Below, one piece after another: positions 1 through 6,395 of a stretch of 7,180 nucleotides of DNA. This DNA is from Methylobacterium sp. (GTDB lineage: Bacteria > Pseudomonadota > Alphaproteobacteria > Rhizobiales > Beijerinckiaceae), in the NCBI GenBank assembly GCA_021154065.1, contig JAJKJG010000304.1, positions 1 to 7,180 of the forward strand, in the 5' to 3' direction. Both the position numbers and the translations under genes were made by a program. How positions within the stretch are numbered: the first letter of the stretch is position 1; each line of letters begins with the position of its first letter. The notes under the pieces are model-generated. The model was not told where the DNA came from. It did no database searches and saw nothing but the letters and a program-made list of their open reading frames with translations.

Positions 1-674
1 CGCGCGATGAGCGCCAGCGCCTCGGAGACCGAGAAATGGGTCGGATGCGGCGTGTAGCGGAGCGCGTCGAGGATCAGCACGTCGAGATCCTCGAGCGCCC
101 AGAGACTCTCGTCCGGCATGGCACTGACGTCGCTCGCGTACGCGAGGTAGCCGAACCGCAGGCCAAGCGCCTTGCCGCCACCATGGATCATCTCGAACGG
201 CGTGCCGGTCACCGGGCCTCCCGGGCCGTCGACCGTCACCGCCCGGCCGGCGCCGATCCGGTGCTCGTCGAGGATCGGCGGGTATTGGCTGCCGGGCGGC
301 GTCTTGAAGCAGTAGCCGAAGCGCTCGTGCAGCACGCGGCTCGTCGCCGCATCGGCATAGGCCGGGATACGGCGGCGCATGTGGATGACGAGCGGCCGAA
401 GGTCGTCGATGCCGTGCGTGTGGTCGGCATGATCGTGCGTGAAAAGCACCGCGTCGAGGCGGCGGACACCGGCGTCGAGGAGTTGATCGCGCAGATCCGG
501 CGAGGTGTCGACGAGGACCGATGTCGTGCCGCCGGGGCCGGTGCGCTCGACGAGGATCGAGCAGCGCCGGCGCCGGTTCTTCGGGTTTTGCGGATCGCAG
601 GCGCCCCAGCCCGAGCCGACGCGCGGCACGCCGCCGGAGGAGCCGCAGCCGAGGATCGTCACGGTGAGCGTCAT
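1..674 (-). CDS. Metallo-beta-lactamase-fold hydrolase, PhnP-like (3' end outside window)
   Basis: The first 224 codons are visible and the C-terminus lies beyond the left edge. Numbered from the ATG at 674, the metal-binding signature THDHADH is at residues 79-85 (H80, H82, D84, H85). Further likely ligands are H164 in FEMIHGG, the bridging aspartate D182 in YASDVS and H213 in HPTHF. The N-terminus has a glycine-rich strand-loop, ILGCGSSGGVPRVGSG (residues 7-22). This arrangement is that of the cytoplasmic PhnP / phosphoribosyl cyclic phosphodiesterase-like branch of the fold, which binds two metals and cleaves phosphodiesters. There is no signal peptide. The true substrate is unknown, and there are no other phn genes here to support a phosphonate role. 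The start is fixed by a four-base ATGA overlap with the tatD stop, and there is no good Shine-Dalgarno, so translation is probably coupled to tatD. The fold is certain; the substrate is not. Confidence 0.9.
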   Translation of the reverse strand, partial: MTLTVTILGCGSSGGVPRVGSGWGACDPQNPKNRRRRCSILVERTGPGGTTSVLVDTSPDLRDQLLDAGVRRLDAVLFTHDHADHTHGIDDLRPLVIHMRRRIPAYADAATSRVLHERFGYCFKTPPGSQYPPILDEHRIGAGRAVTVDGPGGPVTGTPFEMIHGGGKALGLRFGYLAYASDVSAMPDESLWALEDLDVLILDALRYTPHPTHFSVSEALALIA

Positions 675-1480
675 GCCGCAGCGGTCCCGGCCGCGACCCC
701 ATCCGCCGCCGCCGCCTTACGGAACAGGCGGTAGAAGTTCGCGGTCGTCAGCTCCGCCAGCGCGTCGAATTCGAGGCCGACGACATCGGCCAGCACCCGC
801 GCCGTGTGCGCCACATAGGCCGGCTCGTTCGGACGGCCGCGATGCGGCTCGGGCGCGAGGTAGGGCGCATCGGTCTCGACGAGCAGGCGCTCGCGGGGAA
901 CGGCGCGGGCGATCTCACGCAGCGCGTCCGAGCGCTTGAAGGTGACGATGCCCGAGAACGAAACGTAGAAGCCGAGCTCGACGCCGATTTCGGCGAGGCG
1001 CCGCCCCGAGGAGAAGCAATGCAGCACGGCGTCGAAGGCGCCCTGCCCCGTCTCCTCGCGAAAGATCTCGATCATGTCGTCGTCGGCGTCGCGGGCGTGG
1101 ACGACGAGAGGCAGGCCGCTCTCGCGCGCCGCGGCGATGTGCGTCCGGAACACCCTCGCCTGCACGTCGCGCGGACTGTTGTCGTAGTGGTAGTCGAGCC
1201 CGGCCTCGCCGATCGCGACGCAGCGCGGGTGACGCGCGAGCGCGACGATCGCGGCTGCCGGCACGTCCGGCTCCTCGGCGGCGTTGTGGGGATGGGTGCC
1301 GACGGTGCAGAACACCGCGTCGTGCGCCTCGGCCAGGGCGCGATAGCGCTCGGCCCGCGCCACATGTGTCGAGATCGTCACTATCCGGCCGACGCCGGCC
1401 GCTTTCGCCGCGGCGAGCACATCGGCGAGGCGGCCGGATAGCTTCGGGAAATCCAGGTGGCAGTGGCTGTCAACCAGCAT
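671..1480 (-). CDS. tatD: TatD-family metal-dependent hydrolase
   Basis: This is a TIM-barrel amidohydrolase-superfamily protein of 269 residues, close to the usual TatD length of about 260-270. The metal-site residues are all present, numbered from the ATG at 1480: H6 and H8 in VDSHCHLD, E92 in GEAGLDYH, H128 in VVHARDA, H154 in LHCFSSG, and D204 in VETDAPYLAPEPHRGRPNEP. Characterised TatD proteins are cytoplasmic, Mg-dependent 3'-5' exonucleases acting on single-stranded DNA or RNA, and have been linked to DNA repair. Despite the name, they are not part of twin-arginine transport. I chose the ATG because the family normally starts M-L-V-D-S-H. A GTG at 1501 is in frame, adds seven residues (MTPREPV), and has a weak AAGGG only three bases upstream, so it cannot be excluded. 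The stop overlaps the next gene's start. The C-terminal tail (FRKAAAADGVAAGTAAA) is alanine-rich and probably disordered. Confidence 0.93.
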   Translation of the reverse strand: MLVDSHCHLDFPKLSGRLADVLAAAKAAGVGRIVTISTHVARAERYRALAEAHDAVFCTVGTHPHNAAEEPDVPAAAIVALARHPRCVAIGEAGLDYHYDNSPRDVQARVFRTHIAAARESGLPLVVHARDADDDMIEIFREETGQGAFDAVLHCFSSGRRLAEIGVELGFYVSFSGIVTFKRSDALREIARAVPRERLLVETDAPYLAPEPHRGRPNEPAYVAHTARVLADVVGLEFDALAELTTANFYRLFRKAAAADGVAAGTAAA

Positions 1481-1538
1481 GACGGGTTCGCGCGGCGTCA
1501 CCGGCCCTTAAAGCCGATCGGGACGCCCGCCGTCTACC

Positions 1539-1568
1539 CTCAGCGCCGCGCGAACTCTCAGCGCCGCG
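1539..1568. repeat. 12-bp direct repeat around the glycoside hydrolase stop codon
   Basis: CTCAGCGCCGCG occurs at 1539-1550 and again at 1557-1568, separated by six bases (period 18). On the minus strand each copy contains CGG CGC TGA in the same reading frame. The hydrolase therefore ends Arg-Arg-stop, and a second Arg-Arg-stop follows six codons later. It looks like a small tandem duplication of the gene's 3' end, or a backup stop. It could also be chance in GC-rich sequence. Confidence 0.6.
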
Positions 1569-2901
1569 GCCCCGCGGGCTCGACCGGCTCGTTTGCCCGC
1601 ACCACCGTCTTTGTCCGGCTGCGTCGGCGCTGGTAGCGCCGCGCCCAGTCGCGGCGCCGGCGGGCGAAGGGCTCGTCGTACTCGCTCGGCAGGATCAGCG
1701 GCACGTTGAGGCACACGCTCTGCGCCGGCAGCACCTCGCTCCAGTCGGCGATGAGCTTCTTGTAGGCCTCGCCGACCTTGCGGATGTTGCGGTCGAGGTC
1801 GTAGAGCCCGAGCGGGTTCACGCGGCCATTGTCCTCGCGCAACGCCGTGTCCCAGTCGACCTGGTCGGTGAGCGAATACCAGGTGAAGCCGACGATCGGC
1901 ACGCCGCAATTGCGCACGCGCAGCACGTTCGCCCACTGCTTCCACAGCCAGATCGCCGCCTCGTCGCCGTTCGGACCCTCGTTGATGTTGGTCTCGGTGT
2001 GCATCACCGGCAGCTTGTAACGGTCGTAATACTGACGGGTGATGTCGTCGTAGCCGAACACCTCGCCGGCCCCCCAGGTGCGGCCGTCGGCAGCGACCCG
2101 GTGCTCGTTCGTGACGTAGTAGTCGTTGCCCATGATGCAGTGGTGGCGCAGGTGCCGCTCGAGGAAATAGTGGTACTCCTCCCGCGTCATGCCGTTGTCC
2201 ATGAGGTACTCGTACATCTCGGAATCGACGCGGCGGCCGTAGTTGAGGTCGAGCGACAGGAAACGGCGGGAATTCATCAGCTCAGCCGGCTTGATCGCCG
2301 CCGGGTCCTCGGCATGGAAGTACTCCGACGACTCGCTCTGGATGAAGATCGCGTCCGGCCGCACGTCGAGGATCGCCCACATGGCGGCGCAGTTCGCCTG
2401 GACGATGTGCTTCAACGCCGTGACGAAGCCGCGGTCCGAGGTCAGCTGCTCGTTCCACCAGCCATAGGCGGCCGAGAACTGCGCGCAGATGAACATCTCG
2501 TTCACCGGCGTGTACAGCTGCACCCAGGGAAACCGCTCGGCGAAGGCGCGGGCGTAGCCGGCGAAGAGTTCGGGGAAGTCGGGATTCTGGAAATCGCCGA
2601 TGAAGTCCGGCACGCCGAAATGACAGAGATCGACGATCGGCGCGACGTCGATCTCCTTCAGGTAGCCGAAGGTGAGGTCGGCGAAGCCCCAGTCGTAGCG
2701 CTCCGGCGCGAGCCAGGTCTTGTGGATCGGCGGGCCGTAGCGGAGGACGCGGACGTCGAGGTCCTGCAGCAGCTCGAAATCGGTCCGCCAGTGCTTGTAA
2801 TGGCCGCATTTCTCCATCTCGTCGACGCGCTTGCGGCCGTTGTCGATGGTCGGATAGCTGTTCTCGATCCCGGTCGCGAACATGAACCAGGGGGCTGTCA
2901 C
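1558..2901 (-). CDS. GH1-like clan GH-A glycoside hydrolase
   Basis: A protein of 447 residues, the size of single-domain GH1 beta-glycosidases, which hydrolyse beta-linked sugars with two glutamates in a TIM barrel. Visible landmarks: DLCHFGVPDF (91-100), resembling the GH1 strand that carries the sugar-binding histidine (H94); LYTPVNEMF (129-137), with E135 as probable acid/base; VMHTETNINEG (299-309), with E303 as probable nucleophile; and GFTWYSLTDQVDW (338-350), matching the GH1 strand-8 tryptophan motif. Classical GH1 has NEP and TENG, so this is a divergent relative and the substrate cannot be read off. There is no signal peptide, so it is probably cytoplasmic. The tail from about residue 412 is strongly basic (FARRRRDWARRYQRRRSR). 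The start is the GTG at 2901, chosen because GGAGGAGG lies eight bases upstream; the frame stays open to 3012, but that extension is low-complexity and lies in the spacer. A later ATG at 2883 would drop six residues. The gene separates metG from tatD, which are usually neighbours in related bacteria. Confidence 0.85.
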   Translation of the reverse strand: MTAPWFMFATGIENSYPTIDNGRKRVDEMEKCGHYKHWRTDFELLQDLDVRVLRYGPPIHKTWLAPERYDWGFADLTFGYLKEIDVAPIVDLCHFGVPDFIGDFQNPDFPELFAGYARAFAERFPWVQLYTPVNEMFICAQFSAAYGWWNEQLTSDRGFVTALKHIVQANCAAMWAILDVRPDAIFIQSESSEYFHAEDPAAIKPAELMNSRRFLSLDLNYGRRVDSEMYEYLMDNGMTREEYHYFLERHLRHHCIMGNDYYVTNEHRVAADGRTWGAGEVFGYDDITRQYYDRYKLPVMHTETNINEGPNGDEAAIWLWKQWANVLRVRNCGVPIVGFTWYSLTDQVDWDTALREDNGRVNPLGLYDLDRNIRKVGEAYKKLIADWSEVLPAQSVCLNVPLILPSEYDEPFARRRRDWARRYQRRRSRTKTVVRANEPVEPAGPRR

Positions 2902-2909
2902 GTGTGATT

Positions 2910-2917
2910 CCTCCTCC
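2910..2917 (-). promoter_or_regulatory. Strong ribosome binding site for the glycoside hydrolase
   Basis: On the minus strand GGAGGAGG is followed by an eight-base spacer and then the GTG at 2901. It is the best Shine-Dalgarno match upstream of any gene here. It decides the hydrolase start against the upstream in-frame ATG at 3012 and the downstream ATG at 2883. It implies independent translation initiation rather than coupling to metG. Confidence 0.85.
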
Positions 2918-3035
2918 GTCGCGCAGCGACCGGGGCGGAGGGCCGCCCAACGGGTCCGGCCTCGGTCGACCCGATGAGAGGCTCCGGCGGTGCAGGGGGC
3001 AAGCCCACGCACCGCGCTTGGGATCGCCCCGTTCC

Positions 3036-3052
3036 ACCATGCTTCGCATGGT
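3036..3052. repeat. Perfect 7-bp palindromic hairpin, REP-like
   Basis: ACCATGC (3036-3042) and GCATGGT (3046-3052) form a perfect seven-base-pair stem with a three-base TTC loop. Together with the neighbouring hairpin at 3056-3078, which has the same GC-TTC-GC core, it resembles the short intergenic palindromic repeats scattered through alphaproteobacterial genomes. That it is a dispersed repeat is inference, since only one copy is in this window. Confidence 0.6.
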
Positions 3053-3055
3053 CCC

Positions 3056-3078
3056 CCTCCCCCGCTTCGCGGGTGAGG
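3056..3078 (-). terminator. GC-rich hairpin just after metG: possible attenuator or terminator, or half of a REP-like element
   Basis: Bases 3056-3065 pair with 3069-3078 through nine base pairs and one mismatch (3060/3074), around a three-base TTC loop. The hairpin begins four bases beyond the metG stop in the direction of transcription. The position and stability fit a 3' transcript-stabilising stem or a transcription block. No run of T follows on the minus strand (the next bases are purine-rich), so it is not a textbook intrinsic terminator. The reading as part of a dispersed palindromic repeat is equally good. Confidence 0.4.
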
Positions 3079-3082
3079 AATC

Positions 3083-4633
3083 TCAAGCTTCGCCCGTTTC
3101 GACGTAACGCGGAAAAATCGGCTCGGGTTTCATGAGCTTAACACCCGGCAAGAGCGCATGGGGCGGGCCGATATAGGCAACCAGGCGCTCCTCTGGCTGG
3201 ACGCCGAGAAGATCGAGGAGCTTCGCCGCGGCCGTCGGCACGAAGGGTTGGACCAGGATGCCGACGGTGCGCAGCAGCTCGGCCGTGACGTAAAGCACGG
3301 TTCCCATCCGGGCCGGATCCTGCTTGCGCAGCACCCAGGGTTCCTGCGACGCGAAATAGCGGTTCGCGTCGGCGACGACCGCCCAGATGTCGGCGAGCAC
3401 CGTGTGCAGGGCAAAGCCGCGCATCGCGGCCCGCGCCTTTTCCGGCAGGGCGCGCGCCGCCGCGAGAAGCGCCGCGTCGGCGTCGGTCAGAGCGCCCGGC
3501 GGCGGCACCGCGCCGCCGCAGTTGCGCTCGATCATCGACAGGGAGCGCTGGGCGAGGTTGCCGAGATCGTTCGCGAGATCGGCGTTGACGCGGGTGACGA
3601 TCGCCTCGTGCGAATAGTTGCCGTCCTGGCCGAACGGCACCTCGCGCAGGAAGAAGTAGCGCAGCTGGTCGACGCCGTAAGCGTCGGCGAGCGCGAACGG
3701 GTCGATGACGTTGCCGACGGACTTCGACATCTTCTCGCCGCGGTTGAACAAGAAGCCGTGGCCGAAGACGCGCTTCGGCACGGCAAGGCCCGCCGACATC
3801 AGGAAGGCCGGCCAATAGACCGTGTGGAAGCGGACGATGTCCTTGCCGATGACGTGGACGTCGGCCGGCCAGTAATGCCGCAGCGGCGAGCTCTCGTCGG
3901 GGAAGCCGGTCGCGGTCAGGTAGTTGTTGAGGGCGTCGATCCAGACATACATCACGTGCTTCGGATCGCCCGGCACGGGCAGGCCCCAGTCGAAGGTGGT
4001 GCGGCTGATCGAGAGGTCCTGCAGGCCGCCGCGGACGAAGCTGACGATCTCGTTCCGGCGCGTCTCCGGCCCGATGAAATCGGGGTTGTCGGCATAGTGG
4101 GCGAGGAGCCGGTCCTGGTAGGCCGAGAGGCGGAAGAAGTAGCTCTCCTCCTCGATCCACTCGACCGGCGTCCCGGTCGGGGCGCGCAAGCTCCCGTCCG
4201 GCGCCTTCGTCAGCTCGCCCTCGTCGTAATAGGCCTCGTCGCGGACGGAGTACCAGCCGGTATATTTCGACAGGTAGATGTCGCCGTTCGCCTGCATCCG
4301 CCGCCACAGCTCCTGCGTCGAGGCGAGGTGGTCGGCGTCGGTCGTGCGGATGAAGCGGTCGAAGGAGCAATTCAGGCGCTCGCCCATGGCGCGGAACTTT
4401 GCCGCCATCTCGTCGACGAACGCCTTCGGCGATTTGCCCTCGCGGGTCGCGGTCTGCTGCACCTTGAGGCCGTGCTCGTCGGTGCCGGTGAGGAAGAACA
4501 CGTCGTAGCCGTCGATGCGCTTGAACCGCGCGATCGCGTCCGAGGCGATCACCTCGTAGGCGTGGCCGATATGCGGCGGCCCGTTCGGATAGGAGATCGC
4601 CGTCGTGAGATAGAACTTGTCTCGCTCGGCCAT
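3083..4633 (-). CDS. metG: Methionyl-tRNA synthetase
   Basis: A class I aminoacyl-tRNA synthetase of 516 residues that charges tRNA-Met in the cytoplasm. The Rossmann-fold signatures are PPHIGHAYE, with HIGH at 21-24, and EKMSKSVGN, with KMSKS at 301-305. FLTGTDEHG (48-56) is typical of MetRS. The connective-peptide knuckle reads [17 protein letters not shown] (125-141), without the cysteines that bind zinc in the E. coli type. In the helical anticodon domain, N359 and R363 (in NDLGNLAQR) and W433 (in EPWVLRKQ) align with the E. coli anticodon-reading residues N391, R395 and W461. The protein ends shortly after PEPIFPRY, so it lacks the C-terminal tRNA-binding/dimerisation domain found in longer forms. 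GGGAG lies nine bases before the ATG. The gene starts 30 bases after holB and is followed by hairpins and the hydrolase. Identification is secure. Confidence 0.97.
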   Translation of the reverse strand: MAERDKFYLTTAISYPNGPPHIGHAYEVIASDAIARFKRIDGYDVFFLTGTDEHGLKVQQTATREGKSPKAFVDEMAAKFRAMGERLNCSFDRFIRTTDADHLASTQELWRRMQANGDIYLSKYTGWYSVRDEAYYDEGELTKAPDGSLRAPTGTPVEWIEEESYFFRLSAYQDRLLAHYADNPDFIGPETRRNEIVSFVRGGLQDLSISRTTFDWGLPVPGDPKHVMYVWIDALNNYLTATGFPDESSPLRHYWPADVHVIGKDIVRFHTVYWPAFLMSAGLAVPKRVFGHGFLFNRGEKMSKSVGNVIDPFALADAYGVDQLRYFFLREVPFGQDGNYSHEAIVTRVNADLANDLGNLAQRSLSMIERNCGGAVPPPGALTDADAALLAAARALPEKARAAMRGFALHTVLADIWAVVADANRYFASQEPWVLRKQDPARMGTVLYVTAELLRTVGILVQPFVPTAAAKLLDLLGVQPEERLVAYIGPPHALLPGVKLMKPEPIFPRYVETGEA

Positions 4634-4663
4634 CCGGCCATTCTCCCGAAGGCCGCTCGACCG

Positions 4664-5725
4664 TCAGCCCGTTCGGCGGATCGCGTCCGCGAGATCGCCG
4701 AAGAGCGAGATCACCACCGGCCGTTTGTCGAGGTTGTAGAGCTCGGCTTCGCGTGCGGCGCGGGTGACCTTCTCACATACCTCCACGAGAGGCGCAAGGC
4801 GCGCCGCGCCGGCGTTGGCGCGGGCTTCGAGGCCCTTCGACACCCAGGCCATGGCGGTGTCGAGGGCAAGCTCCAGATCGCCTTCCGTACCCCGCGCCGA
4901 GACCTTCTCGGCGAGCCGCACGACCCGCTTCATGTCGAGCCGCGGAAGCTCGTCGAGGAGGGCGTTGGTGTCGGCGACGATGCCGGATTTGTTCTCGTCG
5001 AGCAGCGTGACGGCTCGCCGGACCGAGCCCTCGGCAAAGCCGATGACGCGGGTCAGATCGGCATCCGCCGTGTCGGCGAGCGGCGGTCCGAGCGAGCCGA
5101 TGACGGCGGCGAGATCGGCGTCGCCCAAGGGGCGCAGCCACAGCTTGCGGCAGCGCGAGCGGATCGTCGGCAGGAGCCGCTGCGGCGCGTGGCTGACGAC
5201 GAGGAAGATCGAGCGCGGCGGCGGCTCCTCGATGACCTTGAGGAGCGCGTTGCCGCTCGAGGGGTTGAGGTCGTCGGCGGCGTCGACGATGCAGATGCGA
5301 TAGCCGCCCTGCCCCGCCGTCGAGGCGAAAAGGTCGAGGGCGCGCCGGACGTGGTCGACGGCGATCTCCTGGGAATAGCCCTTGCCGTCCTTGCGCAGGC
5401 CGCGCCGGACGATCGCGAGATCGGGATGGGAGCGGGCCGCGACCTGCCGCGCCGCCGGGTGTTGCGGGTCGACCGCGAGCGTCGTGCGGCCGGCCGGCGC
5501 CGCGCCGCCATCGGCGAGGAGGAAGCGCGCGACCCGATAGGCGAGCGTCGCCTTGCCGATCCCCTCCGGGCCGCCGATCAGCCAGGCGTGGTGAAGGCGC
5601 CCGGCGGCGAGCGCATCGAGGAACGCCGCCTCGGCCTCGGCGTGGCCGAAGAACGCCGTCTGCTCGCGCGGATGCGGCGTGCCGGCGAGCTGGTCCGGCT
5701 CGAGGAGATCGGTGTCAGCCGGCAT
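4664..5725 (-). CDS. holB: DNA polymerase III subunit delta' (clamp loader)
   Basis: A 353-residue AAA+ clamp-loader subunit that helps load the sliding clamp at replication forks. Visible parts: a Walker A P-loop, GGPEGIGKAT (51-60); a Walker B-like segment, ICIVDAADDLN (144-154); the clamp-loader motif NALLKVIEEPP (159-169) and then the sensor-1 region FLVVSHAP; and the SRC motif with its arginine finger (SRC at 190-192). The P-loop keeps its Gly-Lys, unlike E. coli delta', where the site is degenerate. GHAEAEAAFLDALAAGRLHHAWLIGGP (27-53) is the usual delta' N-terminus, which supports the ATG at 5725 over an in-frame extension to 5827 that is arginine/proline-rich shadow sequence. The start lies inside the end of tmk, an 11-base overlap, and has no strong Shine-Dalgarno, so translation is probably coupled. 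A tmk-holB pair is common in bacteria and supports the call. Confidence 0.94.
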   Translation of the reverse strand: MPADTDLLEPDQLAGTPHPREQTAFFGHAEAEAAFLDALAAGRLHHAWLIGGPEGIGKATLAYRVARFLLADGGAAPAGRTTLAVDPQHPAARQVAARSHPDLAIVRRGLRKDGKGYSQEIAVDHVRRALDLFASTAGQGGYRICIVDAADDLNPSSGNALLKVIEEPPPRSIFLVVSHAPQRLLPTIRSRCRKLWLRPLGDADLAAVIGSLGPPLADTADADLTRVIGFAEGSVRRAVTLLDENKSGIVADTNALLDELPRLDMKRVVRLAEKVSARGTEGDLELALDTAMAWVSKGLEARANAGAARLAPLVEVCEKVTRAAREAELYNLDKRPVVISLFGDLADAIRRTG

Positions 5726-6395
5726 GGGCTTTGCGGACCGGCGCCGCGGCGGAGATCTCGGCCCCGAAGCGCTCCTCGACGGCGGCCCAGACCTGCTCTT
5801 CGACCTCGTCCGGCGGGGCCGAGGCATCGACGACGATGCAGCGCTCGGGCTCGTCGGCGGCGATGCGCAGGAAAGCCTCGCGCAGGCGCTCGTGGAAGCC
5901 GATGTGCTCGGCCTCGAAACGATCGACCTCCTCGGCGAGCGCGCGTCGTCGCGCCGCGGCCCGGGACAGCCCGACCTTGGCCGGCACGTCGAGGATGAAG
6001 GTCAGATCCGGCTTTGTCGCGTCGACGATGATGCGCTCGAGGCTCGCCAGGAGCTTCGGCTCGAGCTCGCCGTCGCTGCCCTGGTAGGCGCGCGTCGAAT
6101 CGGCGAAGCGGTCGCTGAGCACGAAGGCGCCGCGCTCAAGCGCCGGGCGGATCTTCGCCTCGAGATGGTCGCGCCGCGCGGCGGAGAACAGCAGCGCCTC
6201 GGCGAGCCGGCCGAGCGACTTTGCGCCGCCGGACAGGACGACGTTGCGGATGCGCTCGGCGCGCTCCGATCCGCCGGGCTCGCGCGTCGTGACGACGGCG
6301 ACGCCGCGCGCCTTAAGGCTGCGTGCGAGACGGTCGATCTGGGTCGATTTCCCTGCCCCCTCCCCGCCCTCGAAGGTGACGAAGCGGCCCGTCAT
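5715..6395 (-). CDS. tmk: Thymidylate kinase
   Basis: A 226-residue kinase that phosphorylates dTMP to dTDP with ATP, a required step of dTTP synthesis in the cytoplasm. It starts MTGRFVTFEGGEGAGKST, with the P-loop at residues 10-18 (K16). Next come TREPGGS (37-43) at the nucleotide-monophosphate site, SDRFADSTRAYQG (94-106) with the family DR(F/Y) motif, and an arginine-rich lid, AAARRRALAEEVDRFE (146-161). Arginine in the lid rather than the P-loop is the E. coli-like (type II) arrangement. The ATG overlaps the upstream carboxypeptidase stop as ATGA (6392-6395), which sets the start; the frame remains open upstream to 6770 only as a shadow. The C-terminal extension (about residues 208-226) is alanine-rich and variable. 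It is co-transcribed with holB, so a dTTP-supply gene sits beside a replisome gene. Confidence 0.96.
   Translation of the reverse strand: MTGRFVTFEGGEGAGKSTQIDRLARSLKARGVAVVTTREPGGSERAERIRNVVLSGGAKSLGRLAEALLFSAARRDHLEAKIRPALERGAFVLSDRFADSTRAYQGSDGELEPKLLASLERIIVDATKPDLTFILDVPAKVGLSRAAARRRALAEEVDRFEAEHIGFHERLREAFLRIAADEPERCIVVDASAPPDEVEEQVWAAVEERFGAEISAAAPVRKAHAG

Larger units (their letters stand above)
2902..3082 (-). other. Intergenic spacer and putative leader between metG and the glycoside hydrolase
   Basis: This 181-bp spacer is the only sizeable non-coding gap in the window. From metG onward it holds two adjacent strong hairpins (described separately), then weaker inverted repeats nearer the hydrolase. 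These are CGGGTC/GACCCG (2951-2956 with 2968-2973), GGGCG/CGCCC (2933-2937 with 2944-2948) and GTCGC/GCGAC (2918-2922 with 2926-2930), the last just upstream of the ribosome binding site. I find no convincing -35/-10 pair or sigma-54 box by eye. A promoter for the hydrolase may lie here but is not demonstrated. The weak stems may only reflect GC content. Confidence 0.6.

Noticed and set aside
36..734. 232-codon plus-strand frame opposite the metallo-hydrolase
   Set aside because: It is antisense to a gene with a complete metal-binding signature; the composition is that of a shadow frame.
1999..2907. 302-codon plus-strand frame opposite the glycoside hydrolase
   Set aside because: It is a low-complexity His/Val/Arg/Glu shadow with no recognisable motif or ribosome binding site, while the minus-strand frame carries clear hydrolase motifs.
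2902..3012. N-terminal extension of the hydrolase to the ATG at 3012
   Set aside because: The 37 extra residues are low-complexity and encoded by the hairpin-containing spacer, while the GTG at 2901 has a near-perfect Shine-Dalgarno.
3001..3022. Inverted repeat of AAGC/GCTT and CCCA/TGGG in the spacer
   Set aside because: The arms are only four bases long with a long loop, which is expected by chance in this composition.
2282..3049. 255-codon minus-strand frame overlapping the hydrolase in another phase
   Set aside because: It is Arg/Pro/Leu-rich, a phase-shifted shadow of the hydrolase with no motif of its own.
2902..3082. Sigma-70 or sigma-54 promoter for the hydrolase
   Set aside because: Only poor partial matches to -35 or -10 boxes were visible on the minus strand and no TGGC/TGC pair with correct spacing, so no promoter is claimed.
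5726..5827. N-terminal extension of holB to an upstream in-frame start at 5827
   Set aside because: The extra 34 residues are Arg/Pro/Ser-rich, overlap tmk, and are not seen in delta' proteins.
3158..5998. 946-codon open frame on the plus strand across metG, holB and tmk
   Set aside because: It lies antisense to three confidently identified genes in the frame complementary to their wobble-biased codons. Its translation is Arg/Ala/Asp/Val-rich with no domain I recognise, typical of GC-rich shadow frames.
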